Below are positions 16,715 through 24,215 of a stretch of 41,803 bases of DNA, piece by piece. The DNA lies in NCBI GenBank assembly GCA_902493515.1, contig CABUPE010000020.1, positions 1 through 41,803 of the forward strand, given 5' to 3'. This stretch comes from an uncultured Collinsella sp. (lineage in GTDB: Bacteria; Actinomycetota; Coriobacteriia; Coriobacteriales; Coriobacteriaceae). Below the pieces are notes generated by a model. That model was given only the letters and a program-made list of their open reading frames with translations. It had not been told where the DNA came from and searched no databases. The position numbers and the translations under genes were made by a program. Numbering within the stretch: position 1 is the first letter of the stretch; the number at the start of each line of letters is the position of its first letter.

Positions 16715-16738
16715 TCTTGTTGGCAGTGTCCAGGCCGT

Positions 16739-17590
16739 CTAGGCCAAAGAACACGAGTAGAACGTTTGGTTAAAAAAGTCGACGACTTCGTTTTCGAACG
16801 CATTGATGCGCTCGTGAGCGTATTTGGCATAGATGATATGTCTCCGGTCACACTCAAGACCGTTGAATACGGCAAACTGATCCTTGGGATCGCTCACGGT
16901 ATCCATGAGCGATGTGCCCATGAGCACCGATCCGCGCACCCGAGACGACAGCGCCTCGAGGCCGCCAGGAAGCGGATTGGCAACCGCCGTGCAGGCGAGA
17001 CCCCGCTCGTCCAGAGCAGAAACCGCCAGCGCGACTCCGCCGCCTAGACCCTCGCCCCATGCAAAGATGCGGTCGGGGTCCATGCCATCAAGATTGCGCG
17101 CCACCTTCGCCAGCGCGCAACCCCAACGGACGCGCTCGACAAAAGCGGGCGAAGAAATCCCCCGCTGCAGGTCGTCCGCACCAGCAACATCGTCATCCAG
17201 CGCGAGGACGGCATACCCCATGGCGGCAAATCTCGTCATGTGATGCCAGCCGCGCACAGGCCGATCGATATCGTGGAACATCAGGCACAGCGGCACGCGC
17301 TCAGACACTCGGGCACGACCGACAGGCTCGATCAAACGAGCGTGAATCGCATCGTCACCGAGCTCAAAGGAGACCTCCGAGTAACGGGCGCAGGGGTTAA
17401 CAAAGTCAATCGCCGTAATGGCCAGGCCTTGAATCTCAAGATTCGAAGCGCATGTCTCTAAATCAGAAACATCTGCTTGGACATCACCGCGCCAGTCCCG
17501 ATATTCTGCGAGCCTTGACGAAACCGTTCCAGGAATTCCCACGAGCCCGGGGACAATCAGCTCATTAACATTGCTCTCGCACTTAGACAT
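16739..17590 (-). CDS. AXE1-like alpha/beta hydrolase without nucleophile serine (predicted pseudo-esterase)
   Basis: This protein of 283 residues resembles the acetyl xylan esterase/cephalosporin C deacetylase (AXE1) family and the intact paralogue just upstream. Shared segments include FHDIDRPVRGWHH, the nucleophile elbow FAWGEGLGGGVALA, and LMDTVSDPKDQFAVFNGL. At the elbow the paralogue has NGASQGGG, but here the serine position is Gly181 (WGEGLGGG), so ester hydrolysis by the usual mechanism is unlikely. Asp230 and His259 (YAHE) are kept. The N-terminus is shortened and divergent. The ATG lies inside the end of the upstream gene (8-nt overlap) with GGGGAGG just before it, so the two are translated together. 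It may be a regulatory partner or sugar-binding subunit; this is inference. Confidence 0.75.
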   Translation of the reverse strand: MSKCESNVNELIVPGLVGIPGTVSSRLAEYRDWRGDVQADVSDLETCASNLEIQGLAITAIDFVNPCARYSEVSFELGDDAIHARLIEPVGRARVSERVPLCLMFHDIDRPVRGWHHMTRFAAMGYAVLALDDDVAGADDLQRGISSPAFVERVRWGCALAKVARNLDGMDPDRIFAWGEGLGGGVALAVSALDERGLACTAVANPLPGGLEALSSRVRGSVLMGTSLMDTVSDPKDQFAVFNGLECDRRHIIYAKYAHERINAFENEVVDFFNQTFYSCSLA

Positions 17591-18560
17591 GAGCCTCCCC
17601 TCCCTTGCAGAAAAACGGAATGATCAGATCGTCAAAATCCTGAATCTCCTCGTGGCCAAAGCCTTCAAAGAACTCATGACGCTTTTCGCAGGTCAGGTTG
17701 TTATAGACCGCAAACTGCGTCGCTGGCGGGCAGACGATATCGGCTGTGCCGGTGCCAAACAGCACGGGGCATTTGACCATAGGGGCAAAGTTCTTGGAAT
17801 CGAAGTACGCCAGCTTGGCATAGGCTTCGTCAATACGAGTCGAGTCCTCGTCAAACCAGCGAGACCAATAGCGCAGGCCCTCGTAGGCAATGTCGTCTGC
17901 ATCCAAATCCCAGACTAGGCGGAAATCTGACAAGAAGGGATAGAGGATGGCGGCACGATTGATAAGCTCGCTGTTAAGCGCACAGGTCGCAATGCCCAAA
18001 CCACCACCCTGCGACGCGCCGTTCACAAACACACGGGAAAGATCGATGCCCTCGAGCTCGCGAACAATACGGCACAGGATGCGAATATCTTGGTGCAAGC
18101 GGACATAGTAGAGGTTGGCCGGGTCGCCGTCGATGCCGGCGACGATATGCCCGGCAACCGTTGTGCCCTCAAAACCACCAATGTCCTCGGAGGGACCTCC
18201 TTGGCCGGGGCAGTCGAGGGCGATGAGTGCCATGCCCATGCCCGCAAACGACGCCTGCTCAAACCAGCTGCGGCTTGCACCCGGATACCCATGGAACTGA
18301 AGCACCAATGGCACGGGCTCGTCCGAGACGGGTTTAAGGTACTTGGCATGCAGGCGAGCGCCACACATGCCGGTATACCAGAGGTCGAAAAGTTGGCAGG
18401 TCGCGGCATCGGTGACCGATGCCGTGTCGATCGCATAGTCAAGCCCGACGGCGTCGGCCTCGGCCATGCGATCCTTCCAAAAGAGATCGAAATCTGATGG
18501 ACGGGGCATGGCGCCTCGATATTCACCAAATTGATGTTGTAGCTCCTGAGCACTTGGCAT
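17583..18560 (-). CDS. AXE1-family acetylesterase, likely sialic acid O-acetylesterase
   Basis: Alpha/beta hydrolase of the acetyl xylan esterase/cephalosporin C deacetylase family, 325 residues from ATG at 18560. The start fits the family beginning (MPSAQELQHQFGEYRG, then PRPSDFDLFW). The oxyanion segment QFHGYPG, RGQGG-like CPGQGGPSED, the nucleophile Ser183 in NGASQGGG, Asp274 (GTADIVCPPATQ) and His303 (GFGHEE) make a complete triad. Members of this family often sit in nan clusters, where they may remove O-acetyl groups from sialic acids; xylan or other acetyl esters are alternatives. No signal peptide is seen, so it acts in the cytoplasm. The ribosome site is weak (AAAGG about 15 nt upstream), and a TTG at 18575 cannot be excluded. 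Confidence 0.83.
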   Translation of the reverse strand: MPSAQELQHQFGEYRGAMPRPSDFDLFWKDRMAEADAVGLDYAIDTASVTDAATCQLFDLWYTGMCGARLHAKYLKPVSDEPVPLVLQFHGYPGASRSWFEQASFAGMGMALIALDCPGQGGPSEDIGGFEGTTVAGHIVAGIDGDPANLYYVRLHQDIRILCRIVRELEGIDLSRVFVNGASQGGGLGIATCALNSELINRAAILYPFLSDFRLVWDLDADDIAYEGLRYWSRWFDEDSTRIDEAYAKLAYFDSKNFAPMVKCPVLFGTGTADIVCPPATQFAVYNNLTCEKRHEFFEGFGHEEIQDFDDLIIPFFCKGGEAHV

Positions 18561-18596
18561 GGCTCGTGAACCCAACCTTTCGAAATCGCAACGGAG

Positions 18597-18624
18597 GTGC
18601 GCCCGGCAAGGGAACCGGGCGCAC
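18597..18624 (-). terminator. Stem-loop after the nan transporter genes
   Basis: A perfect 10-bp GC-rich stem (GTGCGCCCGG) with an 8-nt loop lies between the ATPase gene and the esterase. It is followed on the minus strand by CTCCGTTGC rather than a U-run, so it is probably a partial terminator or 3'-end stabiliser. Confidence 0.55.
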
Positions 18625-18640
18625 GGGAGGGAAAGCGAGG

Positions 18641-19468
18641 CTATTCGCCGAGCTTGGGGTGCAGCAGCGACGGCGCAGCGCCGAGCAGCATCTTGGTGTA
18701 GGGGTCCTGGGGATGCTGGAAGACCTGCTTGGCCTCGCCCTGCTCGACGATCTTGCCGCCATTCATAACGATGATGTCGTCAGAGATATAGCGGACCGTC
18801 TGGATGTCATGGCTGATGAACACCATGGCCAGGCCGAGCTCCTTCTTAAGGTCGGTCAGCAGGTTCAGAATCTGCGCGCGGACCGAAACGTCCAGAGCCG
18901 AGGTGGGCTCGTCGGCGATGATGGCATCGGGGTTCAGCGACAGGGCACGGGCAATTGCGACGCGCTGGCGCTGGCCGCCCGAAAGCTGACCGGGAAGAAC
19001 CTCGGCGGCGGAGCTGGGCAGACCGGTGAGCTCCAGGAGCTCTTTGACGCGCTTCTCCTGCTCGGCCTCGGTACCCAGGTTGTGGACGCGCATGGGGTCG
19101 AGCAGTTGCTCGCGAACGACCATGCGGGGGTTGAGCGCCGTGGCCGGGTTTTGAAACACGACCGAGATGACGCGACCCATGTGGCGACGGTCCTCGGCGG
19201 TACGTTTGGTAACGTCCTTGCCCTTAAAGTAGACCTTGCCGCTCGTGGGGGCCTGCAGGCCGCACATGACGTTGGCGGTGGTGGACTTACCGCAACCGGA
19301 CTCGCCGACGATGCCGATCGTCTGACCGGGCATGAGCTTAATCGTTACACCCTGGACGGCGTGAACCAGGTTGGGGTGCAGAATCGAGCCGGTACGGGTC
19401 CTAAAGGTGACGTGGACGTCATCAAGGAAGATGATCGGCTCGACGCCGTTGACTGCGGTCTCGCTCAT
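18641..19468 (-). CDS. Peptide/nickel-family ABC transporter ATPase (DppF-like, nan-associated)
   Basis: Second ATPase of the nan-linked importer, 275 residues. Walker A is GESGCGKST, Q-loop FQNPATALNPRM, signature LSGGQRQRVAIARA and Walker B IIADEPTSALD. It ends soon after DPYTKMLLGAAPSL, so it lacks the C-terminal cysteine-rich oligopeptide-transporter domain that OppD and OppF carry in this same window. The start is directly adjacent to the stop of the permease-ATPase fusion. Peptide-family ABC importers such as Haemophilus ducreyi SatABCD carry sialic acid, which together with the downstream nan genes suggests that substrate. Confidence 0.85.
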   Translation of the reverse strand: MSETAVNGVEPIIFLDDVHVTFRTRTGSILHPNLVHAVQGVTIKLMPGQTIGIVGESGCGKSTTANVMCGLQAPTSGKVYFKGKDVTKRTAEDRRHMGRVISVVFQNPATALNPRMVVREQLLDPMRVHNLGTEAEQEKRVKELLELTGLPSSAAEVLPGQLSGGQRQRVAIARALSLNPDAIIADEPTSALDVSVRAQILNLLTDLKKELGLAMVFISHDIQTVRYISDDIIVMNGGKIVEQGEAKQVFQHPQDPYTKMLLGAAPSLLHPKLGE

Positions 19469-21484
19469 CTACATCACCTCCGCGTGAGGGGTCAAACCAT
19501 TTGCCTTGAGCACCTCGTCGGGGAGCTCGGAATAGAAGTGCTCGGTGCCGGGCACGCGCTTGAAGACCGGACGGGTGTCCAGGCCAATACGCGGATGGCT
19601 CGAGCGGGGCGCGAAGCGATCGCCCTTGGGGAAATCGCGCGGACTCGGAACGGCGCCGGGCACCTGGTGCAGGCGGCCCGAACCGCTCTCGATGGACAGA
19701 ACGGAACCCAGAAGACCGCGGGTGTACTCGTGGATCGGGTTAGTGAGCAGCTCCTTGGTGGGTGCCTGCTCGATAACCTGGCCAGCGTACATAACCGTGA
19801 TGTTGTGGGCGACCTCGGCGACCAGCGCCAGGTCGTGCGAAACGAAGATCATGGCAAAGCCGAGCTTGGCCTGAAGATCGTTGAGCAGCTTGATGACCTG
19901 CTTCTGGACGGTAACGTCCAGAGCGGTCGTGGGTTCGTCGCAGATGACCAGCTTGGGGTCGCGGGTAAGGGCCATAGCGATCAGGACACGCTGACGCTGG
20001 CCGCCGGAAAGCTCGTGCGGATAGCTCTCGAGCGTGCGCTTGGGATCGAGGCCGACGAGCTCCAGGAGCTCCTCGGCGCTGCGGGTTCCGCCGCGCTTGG
20101 TGAGCTGCTTCATCTGGGCAGAGATGAGCATGGAGGGGTTGAGCGAGGACAGGGCGTCCTGATAGACCATAGCGATATCGGTACCGCGCAGGCCGAACCA
20201 CTCCTTCTTGCTCATCTTGAGCAGGTCACGGCCCTCCCAGAGGACCTCGCCGGAAAGGTGCTCGTCATCGTCGGTCAGGCCCATGATGGCCAGCGTGGTG
20301 ATGGACTTACCGCAACCGGACTCGCCCACCAGGCCCATGGTCTGACCAGGACGGACGTCAAAGTTGACATGGTCGACGACGTTGATATCACCGTGATGCT
20401 CAAACTGGATGCAGAAGTCACGGACCGAGAGAATCGGTTCAACAGACTCGTCGGGCACATGGCGATCGTCACGCTTGAGCTCGACATCGCGCAGGGCGCC
20501 AAGGCGAGCGGAGAGGGACTGGGCCTGCTCCTTGTAGGCTCGAACGGGGTCGGAGACCAGCAGGTCGGCCTCGCGACGCTTGGAGGAATCGGTGGGATCC
20601 AGGGCGGCGGAGGGAGCAGCGGCCATGGCGTCGGTAATGCCCTCGGAGAGGATGTTGAGCGCCAGGCAGGTGATCATGATGGCCAGGCCCGGGAACAGTG
20701 CCTGCCACCAACGGCCGGCGAGCACGCCGCCGCGGGCGTCGGCGAGGATGTTGCCCCAGGTAGCGGTGGGCTCCTGGATACCAGCGCCGATGAAGGTCAG
20801 CGAGGCCTCGAAGATGATGGCGTCGGCGACCAGGGTAACGGTGAAGACCATGATCGGGGCGATGCAGTTACGCAGAACATGCTTGATCAAAATCCACGGA
20901 GCCTTGGCGCCGGAAACGATGACCGCGCGGACATAGTCCTCGCCGTACTCGGACACGATGTTGGCGCGCACGATACGGGCAATCTGCGGAGTGTACATAA
21001 AGCCGATGGCGAAGATGATCGACGGCACGGAGTTGCCCAGGATGGAGACAAAGACGGCCGCGAGGGCGATGCCCGGGATGGACATGATGATGTCCAGGAT
21101 ACGCATGATCGTCTCGGAGACGGCCTTGCGCGAAACCGCTGCAAGGGCGCCCACGACCGAGCCGCAGACCAGAGCCATGGCGGTGGCGCCAAAGCCGATA
21201 ATCAGCGAGTAACGACCACCGTAGAGCATACGCGACAGAATGTCGCGACCCTTATCGTCGGTACCGAAGATAAATCCGTTGCCGGGAGCCTGGCGAGCCG
21301 TAAAGATCTCGACCGGGCTATAAGGGGCAAGAAGGGGCGCCAGAATCGCAGTCAGGGCGACCAGCACCAGCACGACGGCGGCAATCTTAGAAGACAACGT
21401 CATCTTCTTCCAGCCACCGAGCTTGAGCCCCTTGGAGGCAGCCTTCTCGAGCTGCTCGGTTTGCTTCTCTCGAATCTTTACCAT
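19469..21484 (-). CDS. Fused permease-ATPase (DppC-DppD) of the nan-associated ABC transporter
   Basis: A single frame of 671 residues joins two normally separate subunits. Residues 1-285 are a DppC/OppC-type permease: first membrane segment at 33-53, FGTDDKGRDILSRMLYGGR at 73-91, and EAA loop SGAKAPWILIKHVLRN at 191-206. A hydrophilic linker (about 290-348) leads to an ATPase: Walker A GESGCGKS (387-394), signature LSGGQRQRV (492-500), Walker B KLVICDEP (511-518) and SHDLALV. The tail has PKGDRFAPRSSHP where related proteins have GCxFxPRCP, so the conserved cysteines are lost. It lies 3 nt after the permease stop. Fused proteins of this kind are known in some actinobacteria. Confidence 0.9.
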   Translation of the reverse strand: MVKIREKQTEQLEKAASKGLKLGGWKKMTLSSKIAAVVLVLVALTAILAPLLAPYSPVEIFTARQAPGNGFIFGTDDKGRDILSRMLYGGRYSLIIGFGATAMALVCGSVVGALAAVSRKAVSETIMRILDIIMSIPGIALAAVFVSILGNSVPSIIFAIGFMYTPQIARIVRANIVSEYGEDYVRAVIVSGAKAPWILIKHVLRNCIAPIMVFTVTLVADAIIFEASLTFIGAGIQEPTATWGNILADARGGVLAGRWWQALFPGLAIMITCLALNILSEGITDAMAAAPSAALDPTDSSKRREADLLVSDPVRAYKEQAQSLSARLGALRDVELKRDDRHVPDESVEPILSVRDFCIQFEHHGDINVVDHVNFDVRPGQTMGLVGESGCGKSITTLAIMGLTDDDEHLSGEVLWEGRDLLKMSKKEWFGLRGTDIAMVYQDALSSLNPSMLISAQMKQLTKRGGTRSAEELLELVGLDPKRTLESYPHELSGGQRQRVLIAMALTRDPKLVICDEPTTALDVTVQKQVIKLLNDLQAKLGFAMIFVSHDLALVAEVAHNITVMYAGQVIEQAPTKELLTNPIHEYTRGLLGSVLSIESGSGRLHQVPGAVPSPRDFPKGDRFAPRSSHPRIGLDTRPVFKRVPGTEHFYSELPDEVLKANGLTPHAEVM

Positions 21485-21487
21485 AAT

Positions 21488-22444
21488 CTACACCGTCCTG
21501 ATGCGCGGGTTGATGAGCAGGTAGAGCATGTCAACCACGATGTTGATGATGATGAAGGCAAGAGCAACGACGATAACGACGCCCTGAACCAGGTTCGCCT
21601 CGTTGCCCTGAACGCCCTGCAGAATCGCAGTGCCCATGCCGGGGAGGTTGAAGATAACCTCGATGACGACGGCGCCGCCCATGAGGTAACCGATCTTAAG
21701 ACCGAGGGTGGTGACCGGGGTGATCAGCGCATTGCGAAGAACGTTGATGCCGACGACGACCTTCTCGGGAACGCCGGCGCCGCGAGCCATACGGACATAA
21801 TCCTTGTCGAGCTCCTCGACCATGGCGGTACGCACGATACGAGTCATCTGGCCCGTCAGCGGAAATGCCAAGGCGATAGCGGGCATGATCATACGTCCCA
21901 GATAGCCAACCGGATTCGTGGTGAAGTGAGGCAGAGCACCCGATGCCGGGAGCACCTTAAGGTAGGAAGAGAACAGCAGGATCAACAGAACGGCAAGCCA
22001 GAACGACGGGGTTGCCAAGCCGGCGATGGAAAACACGCGGATCACTTGGTCCGGCCATTTGTCGCGATACAGTGCCGCGATGACGCCGAGCAAAAACGAA
22101 ACGACCGCACCGATGGCAAGACCGATAAAGGTCAGCTGCATCGTGACGGGCAGGGCCGTGGAGATGCGCTTGGCAACGGAGTTGCGAGCAGCACCATAGG
22201 TGCCCATGTCGCCATGGATCAAATCGCCCATATAGCGCACGTAGCGCACGGGCCAGGGGTCGTCCAGACCATACTTCTCATGGTACTCGGCAACCGCCTC
22301 GGGCGAGGCACCGTCACCCAACGCCGTGTAGGCGGGGTCGGTCTTGGAGAACGACATAAGGAAGAACACCAGGACGGTGACGCCCAATGCCATGATCGGC
22401 AGCGCCACAAGACGCCTTCCAATCAAACGTAGCAAGTTGTTCAC
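21488..22444 (-). CDS. Peptide/nickel-family ABC transporter permease (DppB-like, nan-associated)
   Basis: Permease of 318 residues starting at GTG (22444) with AAAGGGGAG just upstream; a TTG eleven codons earlier is less likely. The N-terminal segment LVALPIMALGVTVLVFFLM, the extracytoplasmic loop with EKYGLDDPWPVRYVRYMGDL, and the EAA loop MARGAGVPEKVVVGINVLRN are standard for DppB/OppB. About six membrane segments are seen, ending LLINPRIRTV. It follows the binding-protein gene after a 157-nt gap with a stem-loop, and partners with the permease half of the fusion. Confidence 0.9.
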   Translation of the reverse strand: MNNLLRLIGRRLVALPIMALGVTVLVFFLMSFSKTDPAYTALGDGASPEAVAEYHEKYGLDDPWPVRYVRYMGDLIHGDMGTYGAARNSVAKRISTALPVTMQLTFIGLAIGAVVSFLLGVIAALYRDKWPDQVIRVFSIAGLATPSFWLAVLLILLFSSYLKVLPASGALPHFTTNPVGYLGRMIMPAIALAFPLTGQMTRIVRTAMVEELDKDYVRMARGAGVPEKVVVGINVLRNALITPVTTLGLKIGYLMGGAVVIEVIFNLPGMGTAILQGVQGNEANLVQGVVIVVALAFIIINIVVDMLYLLINPRIRTV

Positions 22445-22503
22445 GTTCTCTCCCCTTTCTTTTGTCGGTAGGACCAACTGGTATATGAGTACGGGTACTC
22501 ATT

Positions 22504-22541
22504 ACAAGACCCGAGCGACATCGTTGCCGCCCGGGTCTTTG
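22504..22541 (-). terminator. Stem-loop between binding protein and permease genes
   Basis: AAGACCCG and CGGGTCTT arms close an inner region with AGCG/CCGC-type pairing. On the minus strand a short TTGTAATG follows, so termination is likely partial. The arrangement mirrors the oppA-oppB stem-loop. Confidence 0.6.
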
Positions 22542-22601
22542 TTTCAACTATGAGGATACGGCCCCAATGACCGACATCCTGCATACAGACTCAAGCGAGT
22601 C

Positions 22602-24215
22602 TTACGCCTTGACGGTCGCAACGCCCCTGAAGGACATGCTCGTCGTGCCGATGCCCTTGAAGCCATCGAGGGCCTCGCCGTTGGGCGCAGTGGACGGATC
22701 GTCCCAGGAAGCGGAGACGGTCTTGACGTGGACAACGGGGTACAGAACGGCGTTGTCGGCAATGATGTCGAAGCACTCGTTCCACTTCTTCTGCTGCTCG
22801 TCGCCCTCGGCGGCAAGAGCCTCGTCCATGAGACTGTGGAGCTTCTGCCACTCAGCGGACTCCTTCCACGGGCAACGGGTCTGCATCCAGACGTTGTCGC
22901 CGTACCACCAGTTGAGCAGCAGGTCGGGGTCGGCGCCGAAGCAGGAAGGATCGCCAGGGGCAAGGAGGATATCGTAGGCCTCGCCGCCGTCGATGGCAGC
23001 GTAGGTGGCCGGCGAGGTATCGGTCTGGATGGTCACATCGAAGCCGAGAGCGTCGAGGTCGTTCTTGACCTGGGCGGCCATGCCCTTAATCTGCTCGTTG
23101 TCGGTGGTGCGCAGGGTGATGGCACCCGGGGTGATGCCAGACTCCTCGATGAGCTTCTTAGCCTTCTTGGCGTCGGTCTTGTACACCGTGGAAGCCTCAT
23201 GATAGTTGGTGAAGCTCTTGGGCAGGTAGCAGCTGGCAGCGGTGGCAAGGCCGGCGAAGGTGTTGCTGACCATCTTCTCGGTGTCGAGCGCATACATGAC
23301 AGCCTGACGGACCTTGACGTTGTTCCAAGGCTCCTTGGCGACGTTGAACATGATGAAGCGGGTGCCGAAACCCTGAACGTTATCGATCTTGCAGCCGGCG
23401 CTCTCAAGCTGGTCGACGGCGTCAGCGGTAACGAGCTCCATAACGAGCGTGGAGCCCTCCTGCTGAGCGGTAACGCGAGCGGTGGGGTCGGTCAGGATGC
23501 TGTACTGGATCTTCTTATCCTCGGCAGCATACTCACCGTTGTACTCAGGATTGGGAACCAGGGTAATCTCGGTATCGGAGATAGAGTCGTACATCCAGGG
23601 GCCGGAGCCGATCGGCTGCTTGGCGCGATCCTCCTCGGTCTGAGTGGCCGGGGTAACGCGGACGATGGCCAGACGATCCTTGAGCAGGGAGAAGTTGGGG
23701 ACCTTGGTCTTGACCGTCACGGTGCTGGCGTCCTTGGCCTCGATGGACTCGAAGGGCTGGAAGAACGGAGCATAGGTAGCGGAAGCGGCGCAAGCGGTGT
23801 AGGAGGCAACGACATCGTCAGCGGTGACCTCGGTGCCATCGGAGAACTTGGCGCCCTTGCGGATGGTGACCTCGAAAGTGGTGTCGTCCACGGACTTAGG
23901 ATCGTCGGTGGCGAGCTCGTTGAAGGTGCTGTAGTCGTGGTAATCGATGCCGTAGAGGCCCTCGACGACGTGCCAGTTAGCACCCAGGCCCACAGCGGAG
24001 CCGGTGCTGGCGGGATCGAAGCTGGACGGAGCGTAAGCGGAACCAGCGGTGATCACGCCGCCGCCACGGTTAGCGGAATCGGTGGAACCGGAAGCGGAAC
24101 CCTCGTCGTTAGAGCTGCCACCGCAGCCGGTGAGACCAAGCCCTGCGACAGCAGCGACGCTGCCGGTGAGGCCGAGGAACGAACGCCTGGACATACCCTT
24201 GTTGATGATGGCCAT
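22602..24215 (-). CDS. SBP family 5 binding lipoprotein with Tat signal (nan-associated)
   Basis: Extracellular binding protein of the nan-linked importer, 537 residues. The signal is MAIINKGMSRRSFLGLTGS: SRRSFLG is a near-consensus twin-arginine motif, followed by a hydrophobic run and lipobox (GLTGC), so Tat export with lipidation is likely. The mature part has a Ser/Gly/Asn-rich linker, then SBP_bac_5 segments VEGLYGIDYHDYSTF, TIRKGAKFSDGTEVTADDV, QPIGSGPWMYDSIS, and KVRQAVMYALDTEKM. AGGAG lies 5 nt before the ATG. It is first in the operon that continues into the esterase and nan genes. Ligand is inferred from context; peptides remain possible. Confidence 0.87.
   Translation of the reverse strand: MAIINKGMSRRSFLGLTGSVAAVAGLGLTGCGGSSNDEGSASGSTDSANRGGGVITAGSAYAPSSFDPASTGSAVGLGANWHVVEGLYGIDYHDYSTFNELATDDPKSVDDTTFEVTIRKGAKFSDGTEVTADDVVASYTACAASATYAPFFQPFESIEAKDASTVTVKTKVPNFSLLKDRLAIVRVTPATQTEEDRAKQPIGSGPWMYDSISDTEITLVPNPEYNGEYAAEDKKIQYSILTDPTARVTAQQEGSTLVMELVTADAVDQLESAGCKIDNVQGFGTRFIMFNVAKEPWNNVKVRQAVMYALDTEKMVSNTFAGLATAASCYLPKSFTNYHEASTVYKTDAKKAKKLIEESGITPGAITLRTTDNEQIKGMAAQVKNDLDALGFDVTIQTDTSPATYAAIDGGEAYDILLAPGDPSCFGADPDLLLNWWYGDNVWMQTRCPWKESAEWQKLHSLMDEALAAEGDEQQKKWNECFDIIADNAVLYPVVHVKTVSASWDDPSTAPNGEALDGFKGIGTTSMSFRGVATVKA

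Noticed and set aside
16739..17590. The pseudo-esterase as a frameshifted or decaying gene
   Set aside because: The frame is continuous, Asp and His of the triad are kept, and the start is coupled to the active gene. A decayed gene would show stops or frame breaks.
18419..22432. A 1337-codon open frame on the plus strand
   Set aside because: It lies entirely opposite the transporter and esterase genes, with low-complexity His/Asp/Gly-rich translation. It is a mirror of GC-rich codon use in the minus-strand genes, which have clear family motifs.
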